DNA of 64,000 nt, from NCBI RefSeq assembly GCF_009756665.1, contig NZ_CP037953.1, positions 372,001 through 436,000 on the forward strand, in the 5' to 3' direction. Shown here in pieces: positions 28,288 through 37,549 of this stretch; the first letter of the stretch is position 1, and the number at the start of each line of letters is the position of its first letter. Made by a program: the position numbers and the translations under genes. This stretch comes from Permianibacter aggregans (GTDB lineage Bacteria; Pseudomonadota; Gammaproteobacteria; Enterobacterales; Permianibacteraceae). The notes under the pieces were generated by a model, which did no database searches, was not told where the DNA came from, and saw nothing but the letters and a program-made list of their open reading frames with translations.

Positions 28288-28650
28288 ATGCAGAACAAAC
28301 GTTTCCTGATCATCGTTACCAAAGCGCCGGCCGGCAGTGACGCCGGACCTCTAGCGCTCGACAGCGCACTGGCGGCAGCGGCCTTTGATCAGCCTGTGAC
28401 GCTGCTCTGTCAGGACGAAGGCGTTTGGCAACTCGCTAACACTCAGGACACCGCCCTGCTCGGCAGCAAAGCCACCTTGCCGACATTCGGTTTGTTGGAA
28501 TTATATGGTGTCGAACAGCTTTGGGTGTGTGCTGACAGCCTTCAAGGTTTTGGTTTGAAAGCCGAAAACCTTGCCCACCAACCAACACCCGTTGCGCGCG
28601 AGCAAATCCTGCAAGCGATGCGCGAAGCCGACCACGTTTGGGTGTTTTGA
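28288..28650 (+). CDS. tusC: Sulfur relay protein TusC
   Basis: 120 aa, DsrF-like subunit. F-L-I-I-V-T-K-A-P-A-G-S at the start and the E-L-Y-G-V-E-Q-L-W-V-C-A-D-S-L region (about residue 70) match TusC. It is a structural partner of TusD and TusB in sulfur relay to TusE. Its stop lies directly against the tusB ATG (TGAATG). Confidence 0.92.
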   Translation: MQNKRFLIIVTKAPAGSDAGPLALDSALAAAAFDQPVTLLCQDEGVWQLANTQDTALLGSKATLPTFGLLELYGVEQLWVCADSLQGFGLKAENLAHQPTPVAREQILQAMREADHVWVF

Positions 28651-28914
28651 ATGAGTCACTTGCATCTACTTTTTTCAAACCGTCACGCCGAGCAAATACT
28701 ACATCAAAAAGATGACGCGGTACTTTTATTGCAAGACGCTGTGTTGCAGGCATTGTCATCATCGCTAAGCTTTCAGTGTCCGGTATTCGTGCGCAAAGCC
28801 GACGCTGATGCCCGTGGCATCAGCGCTTCGTTGCCAGCCGATATCAAACTGATTGACGATCGCGAATGGGTGGCGCTGACGCTGCAACACGACAAAACGA
28901 TTTCCTGGTCGTAA
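28651..28914 (+). CDS. tusB: Sulfur relay protein TusB
   Basis: 87 aa, DsrH-like. It begins M-S-H-L-H-L-L-F-S-N and ends with H-D-K-T-I-S-W-S; the terminal W-x motif is typical of TusB/DsrH. Smallest subunit of the TusBCD complex. The gap to tusE is 3 nt, so the four genes form one unit. Confidence 0.9.
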   Translation: MSHLHLLFSNRHAEQILHQKDDAVLLLQDAVLQALSSSLSFQCPVFVRKADADARGISASLPADIKLIDDREWVALTLQHDKTISWS

Positions 28915-28917
28915 GCG

Positions 28918-29253
28918 ATGATCACGTTTATCGAATTTGCCGGTGCGCGGATTGCAGTCGATGCCCAAGGTTATCTGAAAGATTACCAGCAATGGAGCGA
29001 AGCGCTGGCAGAGGTGTTGGCCGAACGCGAAGGCATTACCCTGACGGACGATCACTGGGCGGTGATTCGCTACGTGCGTCAGTTTTATCTGGAATTCAAT
29101 TCCAGCCCGGCGATACGGCCGCTGGTCAAATACCTGCAACATCACTGGGGCGCTGACAAAGGCAATTCGATTTACCTGCACAAGCTGTTCAAGGAACCGG
29201 CAAAGCAGGCAACGAAAATTGCCGGTTTGCCGAAACCGGCGCGCTGCGTGTGA
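28918..29253 (+). CDS. tusE: Sulfur carrier TusE (DsrC family)
   Basis: 111 aa. [13 protein letters not shown] near 17, Y-V-R-Q-F-Y-L-E-F near 54 and the C-terminus G-L-P-K-P-A-R-C-V are the DsrC/TusE pattern. The penultimate Cys receives sulfur from TusBCD and delivers it to MnmA. The second Cys of dissimilatory DsrC (about ten residues before the end) is absent, which favours the tRNA role over sulfite reduction. Confidence 0.95.
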   Translation: MITFIEFAGARIAVDAQGYLKDYQQWSEALAEVLAEREGITLTDDHWAVIRYVRQFYLEFNSSPAIRPLVKYLQHHWGADKGNSIYLHKLFKEPAKQATKIAGLPKPARCV

Positions 29254-29291
29254 AGTGGAATCAAACATAAAATCCTTAACAAGAGCACAAC

Positions 29292-29891
29292 ATGAAAGCA
29301 TTGGTTTTAGTGGCTGCATTTACTTCCGGGTTTGTCATCATGTCCATCGAGATGCTCGGCGGTCGCATCATCGCACCGTGGTTCGGTGGCGACATTTATG
29401 TCTGGGGCAGCATCATTACAGTATTCATGCTGTCGCTCAGTTTGGGCTATCTGATCGGTGGCCGCCTGACCTTGCGCAAGAACGCCGGTCTGCGCCCATT
29501 CGCGATGATTTTCTTCAGCGCAGCGGTGTTGATTCTGCCGCTGTTGTTCGCTGCCGATCAGATCATGGGCTGGATATTTGAGCGCATCATCGATCCGCGC
29601 TATGGTTCGCTGGTGGCATCGATGGCGCTGTTTTTTCTGCCATCAACGGTCATGGGCATGGTGTCGCCGTACTCGGTACGCCTGTTAACGCAAAGCAAGG
29701 AATCAAGCGGCGCCAGTGCTGGTTTCCTGTATTTTGTCAGCACGCTCGGCAGCGCGCTTGGTACGCTGGCAACATCGTTCTATCTGGTCGCGTTGTTTGA
29801 AATCAATCAGATCGTACTCGGTGCGGCGTTCGCCATGGCGGCTGTTGCCGTGGTAACGTTGCAGCTGGCGCGTCGCTGGAGAGTGGCATGA
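29292..29891 (+). CDS. Membrane half of a split spermidine-synthase-like protein
   Basis: 199 aa, six hydrophobic segments. F-V-I-M-S-I-E-M-L-G-G-R-I-I-A-P-W-F-G near 17 matches the N-terminal membrane domain of the proteins annotated fused MFS/spermidine synthase. Here that domain is a separate protein whose stop overlaps the next ATG by 4 nt, and the next gene carries the synthase-like domain. Function of the membrane domain is unknown; it may anchor the partner or export its product. Confidence 0.85.
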   Translation: MKALVLVAAFTSGFVIMSIEMLGGRIIAPWFGGDIYVWGSIITVFMLSLSLGYLIGGRLTLRKNAGLRPFAMIFFSAAVLILPLLFAADQIMGWIFERIIDPRYGSLVASMALFFLPSTVMGMVSPYSVRLLTQSKESSGASAGFLYFVSTLGSALGTLATSFYLVALFEINQIVLGAAFAMAAVAVVTLQLARRWRVA

Positions 29892-30778
29892 AGTCTATTC
29901 ACCTCGGATGCTTGCTGTTAACGCTGCTGTGCGTTGCCAGCATCGTGCAAGCCAAGGTCATTCACGAGGAGCGTTCCTTGTACCGGAATATCTTGATTGA
30001 CGAGAAAGCCAATGTTCGTTGCATGCGATTCGTCGTGCACAACCGCGGCGGCACTCACAATCAAAGTTGCAAGGACTTGAACGAGCCGCGTCGGCTGGTA
30101 TTCGATTACGCGCAAAAAGTGATGATGGGTTTGCTGCTGAAGCCCGAACCGAAAAGCATTCTGATCGTTGGCCTTGGCGGCGGCAGCCTGCCGATGGCGT
30201 TTCACGAATTATTGCCGAACGCGGTGATTACCAGCGTCGAAATTGACCCGGCTGTTACGCGTGCCGCAAAAGCTTATTTCGACTACCAGGAAAATGATTT
30301 CGTCCGCACCGAGACGGCTGATGCGCGAGTGTTCATCAAACGCGCGATGTTTCGCAAGCAGCAGTGGGACTGGATTATTCTCGATGCCTTCAACGGCGAT
30401 TACATTCCTGAACACCTGATGACGATGGAGTTCTTTCAGGAAGTCAAAAGTGTGTTGGCGCCTGGCGGTTTGGTGACGGCAAACACATTCAGTACCAGCC
30501 GCCTTTATGATCACGAATCGACCACCTATCAGGCCAGCTTCAAGAATTTATTGATTCTGAAAAGCAGTAAAGGCAACCGGGTGATTTTCGCCGCAGAACA
30601 GCCGCTGATCTTTCCGATTCAGGAAAGTTATCTGGCGCAATGGCAGCAGCGATTGCAACCTTATGATGTCAACATCAAACGCTTGCTGAACGATCAAGCG
30701 GTACCTGACTGGGACACCCAGGCGCGGGTGCTGACTGATCAATACGCACCGGCCAATATTCTGAAGCACGCGCAGTAA
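29888..30778 (+). CDS. Spermidine-synthase/methyltransferase-like protein with N-terminal signal
   Basis: 296 aa. A hydrophobic N-terminus (L-L-L-T-L-L-C-V-A-S-I-V-Q-A) looks like a cleavable signal or anchor. The Rossmann domain follows: I-L-I-V-G-L-G-G-G-S-L near 95, T-S-V-E-I-D-P near 117, and L-D-A-F-N-G-D-Y-I-P near 165 where spermidine synthases have their catalytic Asp. The polyamine-gate tyrosine is not clear. Translation is coupled to the membrane protein before it. If exported, it would lack cytoplasmic decarboxylated S-adenosylmethionine, so polyamine synthesis is doubtful. Confidence 0.8.
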   Translation: MKSIHLGCLLLTLLCVASIVQAKVIHEERSLYRNILIDEKANVRCMRFVVHNRGGTHNQSCKDLNEPRRLVFDYAQKVMMGLLLKPEPKSILIVGLGGGSLPMAFHELLPNAVITSVEIDPAVTRAAKAYFDYQENDFVRTETADARVFIKRAMFRKQQWDWIILDAFNGDYIPEHLMTMEFFQEVKSVLAPGGLVTANTFSTSRLYDHESTTYQASFKNLLILKSSKGNRVIFAAEQPLIFPIQESYLAQWQQRLQPYDVNIKRLLNDQAVPDWDTQARVLTDQYAPANILKHAQ

Positions 30779-30790
30779 GCGACGAAGCAC

Positions 30791-32200
30791 TTACGTTTCG
30801 TCGCTGTCATCGTCCTGCACGCCCAGCTCTTTCAGCTTGCGCGTCAGCGTATTGCGTCCCCAGCCCAGTAGCGCCGCGGCATCCTGTTTGCGACCACCGG
30901 TGAACTCCAGCGCAACATTCAGCAGAATTCGTTCCATTGTTGGCTGCGCGCTGTTCAGCAAGGATTTTTCTCCAGCGGCCAGCGAGCGCTCGGCCCAGGC
31001 CCGCAGTCCATCTTCCCAGCTTCTGGCTTCGGCTTGAATCGCCAGCTCAGGTCGCAATTCGGCCGGCAGATGATCAATGGCAATTTCATTCTCACTGACC
31101 ATCACCGACAAACGTCGGCACAGGTTTTCCAGTTGTCGGATATTGCCCGGCCATTGATATTGCTGCAGCACCTGCAGCGCTTCTTCAGACAAGCGCTTTG
31201 GTTCGACGTGCATGTCTTTGGCGACCGACGATAAAAAGTGTTCGGCCAGTAATGCGATATCTTCTTTGCGCTCGGTCAGTCGCGGCATCTGCACACGCAC
31301 GACATTCAAACGATGATACAACTCATGCTGGAACTGGCCGTTCATGACCAGATTTTCGAGCTTCTGCGTCGTCGCGGCAATCACCCGCACCGGCGCCGGA
31401 ATATCTTGCTGACCACCAACGCGATGAAAACATCCTTCGGCCAATACCTGCGACAAACGGATTTGCACATCGAGCGGCAGATCCGCCACTTCATCAAGAA
31501 ACAGACTGCCATCAACCGCCTCTTCGACGCGGCCGGTGCGAACATGGAAATGATCGTTGTCCTGGGTGCGTTCCAGACCGAACAACTCGACATCGAGAAA
31601 CGAGCGGGAAACGGAAGAAACGGTCACGGCGACGTAGGGTTTGTTTTTACGTGCGCCGCTGTCGTGCAGCAGGCGCGCGAACAAGCGCTTGCCGGTGCCG
31701 GGCTCGCCCTGCAATAACACCGGCACATTGGCACGCGCCAATTGCCGCAATGCCCGGCGCAATTCCACGACGGCCGGCGACACACCTATCAAGTCGCGCA
31801 CAATCATCTGGCCGCTTTCACGGGCAGGCGGCACATCTCCCTGCTCCAGTGCGCGATGAATTACCGTCATCGCCTCATCAACCGCAACGGGTTGCGGCAA
31901 GTACTCGAATACACCGTCCTGATACAGCGCCAGTGCTTCAGCTTCGGTGTTCGGATTGCTGAGCAACACAATCGGCAGCCTCGGCAGGCTTTTCAGGCAG
32001 CGCCTAATCGCCGCATCCTGTGCCTCGCTACCCTGGTAATCGAACAACACCAGATCGGCGCCCTCGCGCTCAATCTGCTCCAATCCACTCTGCCATTGCT
32101 GAAACCGGCTCAAGCGCCTGGCCTGCTGACCGAGCCGCTCAACCAATGCGTCATCAAACTGCTCACCGAGCAGGGCGATTCTTTCCACTCCGCCGACCAA
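30791..32200 (-). CDS. NtrC-like AAA+ regulator lacking GAFTGA, degenerate receiver
   Basis: About 469 aa if it starts at the TTG at 32200, which has GGGGA 6 nt upstream and gives exactly NtrC length; in-frame ATGs up to 32290 are alternatives. The receiver keeps an Asp in V-L-F-D-Y but has lost the acidic pocket, and the K-P motif reads Y-L-P-Q-P. The AAA+ domain has Walker A G-E-P-G-T-G-K-R and Walker B S-L-F-L-D-E-V. In place of G-A-F-T-G-A, E-L-F-G-L-E is followed by R-T-Q-D-N-D-H-F-H. The Fis-type end G-R-K-Q-D-A-A-A-L-L-G-W-G-R-N-T-L-T-R-K is NtrC-like. Without GAFTGA it probably cannot remodel sigma-54 holoenzyme; it may act as a repressor or sigma-70 regulator. Confidence 0.85.
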   Translation of the reverse strand: MVGGVERIALLGEQFDDALVERLGQQARRLSRFQQWQSGLEQIEREGADLVLFDYQGSEAQDAAIRRCLKSLPRLPIVLLSNPNTEAEALALYQDGVFEYLPQPVAVDEAMTVIHRALEQGDVPPARESGQMIVRDLIGVSPAVVELRRALRQLARANVPVLLQGEPGTGKRLFARLLHDSGARKNKPYVAVTVSSVSRSFLDVELFGLERTQDNDHFHVRTGRVEEAVDGSLFLDEVADLPLDVQIRLSQVLAEGCFHRVGGQQDIPAPVRVIAATTQKLENLVMNGQFQHELYHRLNVVRVQMPRLTERKEDIALLAEHFLSSVAKDMHVEPKRLSEEALQVLQQYQWPGNIRQLENLCRRLSVMVSENEIAIDHLPAELRPELAIQAEARSWEDGLRAWAERSLAAGEKSLLNSAQPTMERILLNVALEFTGGRKQDAAALLGWGRNTLTRKLKELGVQDDDSDET

Positions 32201-32373
32201 ATCACGTCCCCACGATGCCGAGGTAAGGCTTGCACAATACCAGTGCATTGCCGGTAAATACATTCCGTACCAGAACATCGATACGCCCATACCGGCAAAT
32301 TGGTAAAAACGTACGATGCCGCCTATTCTGAAGGCAGTAAAAATTTCTGGTTCTGATTTGAGGAATGTCCCCG

Positions 32374-33282
32374 ATGCCGATGCAATCAAAAGGCTTTTAC
32401 AGCCTTTTCTTGCTGCTTTTCTGCCTGCTGCCGTGGCTGGCCGGTTGCGACGCACCGAATACCAGACAAGCGGTCGAGCTGTACGCTGAAGGAAAATACA
32501 AAGAAGCGCTGCCGATTTTCATCAACGCCGCCGGCCGGCGCGACCCAGTCGCTTACTATTTCATGGCCCGAATGTATGAGCGCGGCCAGGGAGTCGACGC
32601 CGACCCGGCCAAGGCGATGAACCTGTATATGAACGCTGCCAATGAAGGGCTCGACCGAGGCCGCGCTGCCGTGGCCGCCTTTCAGGCCGGCAATCAGATC
32701 GAAGTCGATAAACAATTGGCGATTTTGCAGAGCATTGCCGAGAACGACCCGTCGTCTGGCCTCGCCTGGTATTGCGAAGCGCTGCATCAGCTGAGCAATG
32801 ACCCGCGCAGCGAATACGACTACACCGAACTGCTGCAATCCTGCATCAATCAGCTACGCGGCGTTGACCAGGCCACAGCGTTCCGGTTGTTGTCCTCAGC
32901 TTACGCTGGCGGCCTTGGGGTCAAGAAAGATCCGGCCAAAGCCCTGTCATTCGCCGAACAAGCGGCCGAAGCCGGCGATATCAAAGCGCATTCCAGCATT
33001 GCCTATGGTTACTACGAGGGGGTCGACCGCCCCAGCGATCTGGTCAAAGCCTACGCTCATGCCCATACCGCGCTGGTGCTTGGCGGCAAAACCATGAGCA
33101 TCGAACGGCGCACGGCGATGGAGCAGTTGATTAAAACCATCAGCCGACGCATGTCGGCCGGACAAATGGCCCAGGGCAAGCAACTCGCTGAACAAGTGCG
33201 CAAAAACGCTGAGCAAAGCCACAAAACCTGGCTGCAACAACAGTTGATTGATTGGGCGATGAATTATCAGCCGAAGAAATAA
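32374..33282 (+). CDS. Sel1/TPR-repeat lipoprotein
   Basis: About 302 aa from the ATG at 32374, which has AGGA 9 nt upstream (an ATG at 32365 is in frame). A lipoprotein signal (F-C-L-L-P-W-L-A-G-C) precedes Sel1-like helical repeats: A-Y-Y-F-M-A-R-M-Y-E-R-G-Q-G-V near 65, and A-Y-A-G-G-L-G-V-K-K-D-P-A-K-A near 175. Such proteins are scaffolds at the envelope. It is divergent from the NtrC-like gene and ends 19 bp before the oldest remnant of the tip array; it may mark the intact edge of that insertion. Confidence 0.85.
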   Translation: MPMQSKGFYSLFLLLFCLLPWLAGCDAPNTRQAVELYAEGKYKEALPIFINAAGRRDPVAYYFMARMYERGQGVDADPAKAMNLYMNAANEGLDRGRAAVAAFQAGNQIEVDKQLAILQSIAENDPSSGLAWYCEALHQLSNDPRSEYDYTELLQSCINQLRGVDQATAFRLLSSAYAGGLGVKKDPAKALSFAEQAAEAGDIKAHSSIAYGYYEGVDRPSDLVKAYAHAHTALVLGGKTMSIERRTAMEQLIKTISRRMSAGQMAQGKQLAEQVRKNAEQSHKTWLQQQLIDWAMNYQPKK

Positions 33283-33300
33283 TCGCTTGGTTGGGCCCCC

Positions 33301-34374
33301 TTCCAGGCGTCATAACAATTGATTTTGCTCTCGGCATTGCTGGCGACTCGGTCGATATCCATCAATACGCCATCGAAGTTGACGTAGCGCGGGCTGCCAA
33401 ACCAGTAATCGACACTCATTGAGGTGCTAGAAAGTGCCGTAGCTCGGTTGCCGGTAATAGACCATGTTGCTGACTTGCGCCGACAGCTCGCTTTGTACTC
33501 GGGTTAAGGCCAGGTAGCCTTGCACCCCAGTCTGCAAGATGGCGCCGGTGAGCTGGTGCTTGGTAATGCCATTTAGGTCTTGTGCTTCCAGTTTGGCTTT
33601 GGTTTGTTCCAGCTCGTTTTTTAACGTGTTCAACTGGTTGGCAGCAAGGCCCTGCAGGTCCAAACCAATGGCCTGGTATTCGCCGGCGATGACCGGGTTG
33701 TCGGTCAGTTGCCAGCCGCTGCGCGGGTTCCAATAGCCTTTGCGGGTGATGAGCTCTTTACCCAAACCATGATTGCCGTGGCTGAGCTGCATTTGCCCTT
33801 GCACGCTGAATTCGGCTTTTAGTTGTATCAGGTTAGCCGGTAGGCGTTTCGGTAAGTCTTCTACCGTTTGCGGGTTCGGCGGCAAAACGTTTATCAGCGT
33901 TTGCTCATCGGCAGCACTGGCCGGACGAAAGCTCAAGCTCAAACTTTTACCGGCGAGCTCCGGGGTGCTTTGCACAAAGCTGAACAGCACATTGCCACTG
34001 GTGCTCAGCAGTTCGTATTTGAACTGGTGACGCAGGCTGTCCGGCAAGGCTGAGAACGCGACACTGGTGTCGATGCGCTGGTAGCTTGGGTAACGGTCGA
34101 GCTGGTTGCTTTCGCGTTTGATGAGGCGCTGACCACCGATGACCTCTGCGACCGTGGCCTCTGGGTGCTGCTGATTCAAGAAGGTTTCGATTTGCTCGCG
34201 GTACTGGCTTAACTCGGTTTGCAGGTAAGCGCCATCCAGGTTCTGCACCCAGCCTTCGCTGTCGTTGACGGTGGCACGCGCCTTTATTTCATTGGCGATG
34301 CGTTCGCCATCGAGCGGTACCGATTCTTGCAGGTTCAGGCCGCTCGCATACTGGTATTGCTTCAGGCTGGCATT
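33301..34374 (-). pseudogene. Remnant E: truncated, frameshifted copy of the transglutaminase-like protein core
   Basis: Nearly identical to 41346-42418 of the full gene, with only scattered substitutions seen. The copy starts at L-N-A-S-L-K-Q-Y-Q-Y-A-S-G, 17 bp after the stop of the small ORF at 34392. An extra T turns Y-G-T-F-S-T-S into Y-G-T-F-stop (33427), after which the frame continues as S-V-D-Y-W-F-G to I-N-C-Y-D-A-W-K. It then stops without the K-I-S-G-G-A-D-G junction or any tip, running into the end of the Sel1 gene. It looks like the oldest displaced unit, trimmed by a deletion. An open frame of 341 codons (33427-34452) spans most of it. Confidence 0.88.
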
Positions 34375-34391
34375 GAGGGCTGCGGTAAACG

Positions 34392-34910
34392 CTAAGCGTT
34401 TGAGAGAATTGACTGGCTTAACGATGAAAGCTTGAACAAGAGAAATGTACATAGCGCAAAGAGAATATCCAAGTACATCATGTCACTTCTCTTCTTCGGC
34501 GGATATACAGCAAAAAACAACTTCATATCCTTATCCTTTAGCTTAATGGAACCGTCTAAAAATCTTACCGCCCCGTCGACAACTAACAATAAAACCATCA
34601 CGCCCGTCAAAATTGTTAACATAAAAAGCGAGCTTTCAATTTTCAAAAATGGGTTAAACTTAAAGACAAAGAGCCCCATGCACACTGGGAGCCAGACTCG
34701 CTTAATAATTTCAGCCAGAAGCGAGCCATTCATCCTTATCCATTCAGAAGTATACTTAACACCAAGAATGAAATAGCCAACCATTACGGCATATACAAAA
34801 AAGCTCATTCCAACTTTAACTGAAATACTGGTCGATGCCCTTGTGAAATAATCCACCTGAAGCATGGTGAGTAAAGCACTTGCAATGAAAAATACTATTG
34901 TCGACCTCAT
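34392..34910 (-). CDS. Small ORF d: multi-pass membrane protein, candidate immunity partner of tip D
   Basis: 172 aa with about four hydrophobic segments (T-I-V-F-F-I-A-S-A-L-L near 4, S-F-F-V-Y-A-V-M-V-G-Y near 36, F-M-L-T-I-L-T-G-V-M-V near 95, L-D-I-L-F-A-L-C near 147) and a basic cytoplasmic-looking loop. It resembles no family I recognise. It begins 9 nt after the tip D stop with AGGGG 7 nt before its ATG, so it is coupled to that tip. The region is clearly AT-richer than the flanking core repeats. Position and topology suggest an inner-membrane immunity protein; this is inference. Confidence 0.7.
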   Translation of the reverse strand: MRSTIVFFIASALLTMLQVDYFTRASTSISVKVGMSFFVYAVMVGYFILGVKYTSEWIRMNGSLLAEIIKRVWLPVCMGLFVFKFNPFLKIESSLFMLTILTGVMVLLLVVDGAVRFLDGSIKLKDKDMKLFFAVYPPKKRSDMMYLDILFALCTFLLFKLSSLSQSILSNA

Positions 34911-34919
34911 TTATCGCCC

Positions 34920-35696
34920 CTAGTAAAACCAACCAAATGGATTGGTTAACGCTGTTCCAAATATAATCCCTATCCAGCGAGCAATCAGAGCCTCAGCAAC
35001 ACCACCAAATCCCAAGAAGCCTAACGCCCCGACAATCACAGCTCCTGCAGAGCCTCGAGAGAAATCTTCGAAAGATTGTGCATTTTGGATATCATAAATC
35101 CACGAAGCAAACCCAAACGCCTCCCACACTAGCAGCCCTATACCCAAAAACACTGAAGTATTGAGAATGATAAAAGCTGCAATCGCAAACACTGCCACAA
35201 AAAAGAAGAGCGTTAATATGAAAATCGCTCCGTCCGCCCCACCCGATATCTTATAAGCTCCTGCACCCGATTCAGTATCGGTGATGATGTAACCTGCACC
35301 AGTCCAACCATGATAGGTGATTGGGCTTTGATGGGTCGTGACTTGTTTGCCGGATTCCACCGCTGCCCGGATATCGTTCTCAGTGTCGATATCGAGCGTG
35401 ATTTGGCTTAACGCCGTTTCCAGGTTGTTCTGGTCAATCGTGTAGATGCGCTGGCCTTGGGCATTGGCGATGGCAATCGCTTTGACCGCACTGACGCCTT
35501 CGGCCTTTTGTTGCGGTGTGCTGAACAGCTGCTCCGGCACCAAATGCTCAAAGGCACTTAACATCGCACCATTGGCCTGGTTGAAGTCTTTCCAGGCGTC
35601 ATAACAATTGATTTTGCTCTCGGTGTTGCTGGCGACTCGGTCGATATCCATCAACACGCCATCGAAGTTGACGTAACGCGGGCTGCCAAACCGCAT
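34920..35696 (-). CDS. Orphan cassette D: core fragment plus variable tip D (probably silent)
   Basis: 258 aa. Residues 3-155 copy the core from F-G-S-P-R-Y-V-N-F-D-G to K-I-S-G-G-A-D-G and match the full-length protein almost exactly. From A-I-F-I-L-T-L-F-F-F (35228 downward) the sequence is unique: about 102 aa with several hydrophobic helices, ending N-P-F-G-W-F-Y. No signal peptide and no Shine-Dalgarno, so the cassette is probably silent unless recombined onto the full-length carrier. The core part starts 17 bp after the stop of small ORF d'. Confidence 0.75.
   Translation of the reverse strand: MRFGSPRYVNFDGVLMDIDRVASNTESKINCYDAWKDFNQANGAMLSAFEHLVPEQLFSTPQQKAEGVSAVKAIAIANAQGQRIYTIDQNNLETALSQITLDIDTENDIRAAVESGKQVTTHQSPITYHGWTGAGYIITDTESGAGAYKISGGADGAIFILTLFFFVAVFAIAAFIILNTSVFLGIGLLVWEAFGFASWIYDIQNAQSFEDFSRGSAGAVIVGALGFLGFGGVAEALIARWIGIIFGTALTNPFGWFY
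35229..35692 (-). repeat. Core repeat copy in cassette D
   Basis: Copy of the carrier's 3' core ending at the S-G-G-A-D-G codons. Equivalent copies end at 38994, 39965 and 40989. The sequence on the tip side of all four ends is unrelated. Confidence 0.9.
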
Positions 35697-35709
35697 ATTT
35701 TAATGCATC

Positions 35710-35907
35710 TTATGCTTCGTTCTTTTCCACTCGCATTCCTATGAAAAATCGAGCCAATACAGCGGCAAGCAACATTGCGCCCAAAATCGCTTTATGCCAC
35801 TCAATATATAGCTCAGCAAGCCAAATATGCATGCCAATGAACGAAGTACATATCGCAATATAGACTTTATTAACCCAATCAATTTGCGTCCGACTAAACC
35901 ACGGCAT
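35710..35907 (-). CDS. Small ORF d': membrane protein left beside the IS, candidate immunity remnant
   Basis: 65 aa from M-P-W-F-S-R-T-Q; two hydrophobic stretches (V-Y-I-A-I-C-T-S-F-I-G and A-I-L-G-A-M-L-L-A-A-V-L-A) and a basic end. Its ATG is only 12 bp from the IS21 end and lacks a Shine-Dalgarno, so it may be 5'-truncated; a longer frame runs into the IS. It occupies the place where each other small ORF follows a tip, but its tip is missing, presumably deleted with the IS event. Confidence 0.5.
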   Translation of the reverse strand: MPWFSRTQIDWVNKVYIAICTSFIGMHIWLAELYIEWHKAILGAMLLAAVLARFFIGMRVEKNEA

Positions 35908-36022
35908 AGAGATAAGAATGTTGATTTGCACCCAAAACTGACCCACTAAACTCCACGATTTGCATCGAAATTTGACCCACGTGTAACACTGCTCCGCAAC
36001 GGGTTTGCGGGGGAATGAAGGA

Positions 36023-37549
36023 GTGATAGACGTGGCCTTATTGAGTGTGATCAGACGCTGGCATTTCCGTGAAGAAGTGCCGATCCGGGAGATAGCCAGG
36101 CGCACCGGCTTGTCCCGCAATACGGTGCGCAAATACCTGGTCAGTGACGTGGTAGAGCCTGCCTACCCGGCCCGTAAAAGCCCCAACAATCTGGATGACT
36201 ACGAACCGACATTAACCAGTTGGCTGTTCCGCGAATCGCGCCGACATCGCAAGCAACGACGAACGGTGCGTCAGCTGCATCGGGATTTGGTCGCGCTGGG
36301 TTATACCGGTTCTTATGATCGGGTAGCGGCGTTTGCCCGGCGCTGGCGCCAATCGCAAGAAGACGCCAAGCGCGTATCCGGCAAGCATGTTTACGTGCCG
36401 TTGCAGTTTGCGCCCGGTGAGGCATTCCAGTTTGATTGGAGTGAGGACTGGGTGAAGCTGAACGGGGTCAGCACCAAACTGCAAATCGCCCACTTTAAGC
36501 TCAGTTACAGCCGGGCGTTTTTCTTACGCGCTTACCTGACGCAAGCCCATGAGATGTTGTTTGATGCTCATTATCACGCCTTCCAGGCCTTTGGTGGCGT
36601 GCCACGGCGTGGCATTTACGACAACATGAAAACCGCCGTCGACAAGATTGGTCGCGGCAAACAGCGGCAAGTCAATCAGCGTTTTCAGGCGATGGTTGGC
36701 CATTATTTGTTTGAGCCGCAGTTTTGTAATCCCGCTTCCGGTTGGGAAAAGGGCCAAGTTGAAAAAGCCGTGCTGGATGCTCGCCATCGGCTTTGGCATG
36801 AGGCACCAAGCTTCTCGTCTTTGGCCGAACTGAATCACTGGTTGGCCGCACGTTGCCAAAGCTTGTGGCAAGAAACCGCGCACCCTGAGTACCGGGCGCG
36901 TTCGTTAGCCGAGTGCCAGGCCGATGAACAAAGTGAGATGATGCCGGTACCGGCCGCCTTCGATGGCTTTGTTGAGGAAAGCAAACGGGTGTCATCGACC
37001 TGTTTGATTACCCATGAACATACCCGCTACAGCGTACCGGCCAGTTACGCCAATCGTCCCATCAGTCTGCGCGTTTATCCGGAGCGCTTGGTCATCGTCG
37101 CGGAAGCGCAGGTAATTGCCGAACACGTGCGGGTGTTCAATCGCGAGAAAAGCACGCCCGGGCGCACCATCTACGATTGGCGTCATTACCTCAGCGTGGT
37201 GCAACGTAAACCCGGTGCCTTGCGTAACGGCGCGCCGTTCACGAGCTTGCCGGAGAGCTTCCGCTTGCTGCAACACAAACTGCTCAAACGCCTCGGCGGC
37301 GACCGGGAAATGGCCGACATCCTGGCCTTGGTACTGCTGCACGATGAACAACTGGTCGAGCAAGCCATCCGCCACGCGCTGGAACTCGGTGAGCCGTCAA
37401 AAGCGCATGTGCTCAATTGCCTCCATCGTTTGCAACAACCGCCGCGACCAACGCCGTTGCAACCTCCAGCAGTCTTGAAGCTGGTCAACGAACCGGTGGC
37501 CAACACCGCCCGTTACGATCGTCTGCGGAGCCTGCGCCATGAACAGTGA
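36023..37549 (+). CDS. istA: IS21 transposase IstA
   Basis: 508 aa from a GTG with GAAGGA just upstream; a TTG 18 bases earlier is in frame. The N-terminal HTH is [20 protein letters not shown]. The integrase core has F-Q-F-D-W-S-E-D near 135 (first D), G-I-Y-D-N-M-K-T near 198 (second D) and G-W-E-K-G-Q-V-E-K near 241 (catalytic E). The frame is uninterrupted, so the element may be active. Confidence 0.95.
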   Translation: MIDVALLSVIRRWHFREEVPIREIARRTGLSRNTVRKYLVSDVVEPAYPARKSPNNLDDYEPTLTSWLFRESRRHRKQRRTVRQLHRDLVALGYTGSYDRVAAFARRWRQSQEDAKRVSGKHVYVPLQFAPGEAFQFDWSEDWVKLNGVSTKLQIAHFKLSYSRAFFLRAYLTQAHEMLFDAHYHAFQAFGGVPRRGIYDNMKTAVDKIGRGKQRQVNQRFQAMVGHYLFEPQFCNPASGWEKGQVEKAVLDARHRLWHEAPSFSSLAELNHWLAARCQSLWQETAHPEYRARSLAECQADEQSEMMPVPAAFDGFVEESKRVSSTCLITHEHTRYSVPASYANRPISLRVYPERLVIVAEAQVIAEHVRVFNREKSTPGRTIYDWRHYLSVVQRKPGALRNGAPFTSLPESFRLLQHKLLKRLGGDREMADILALVLLHDEQLVEQAIRHALELGEPSKAHVLNCLHRLQQPPRPTPLQPPAVLKLVNEPVANTARYDRLRSLRHEQ

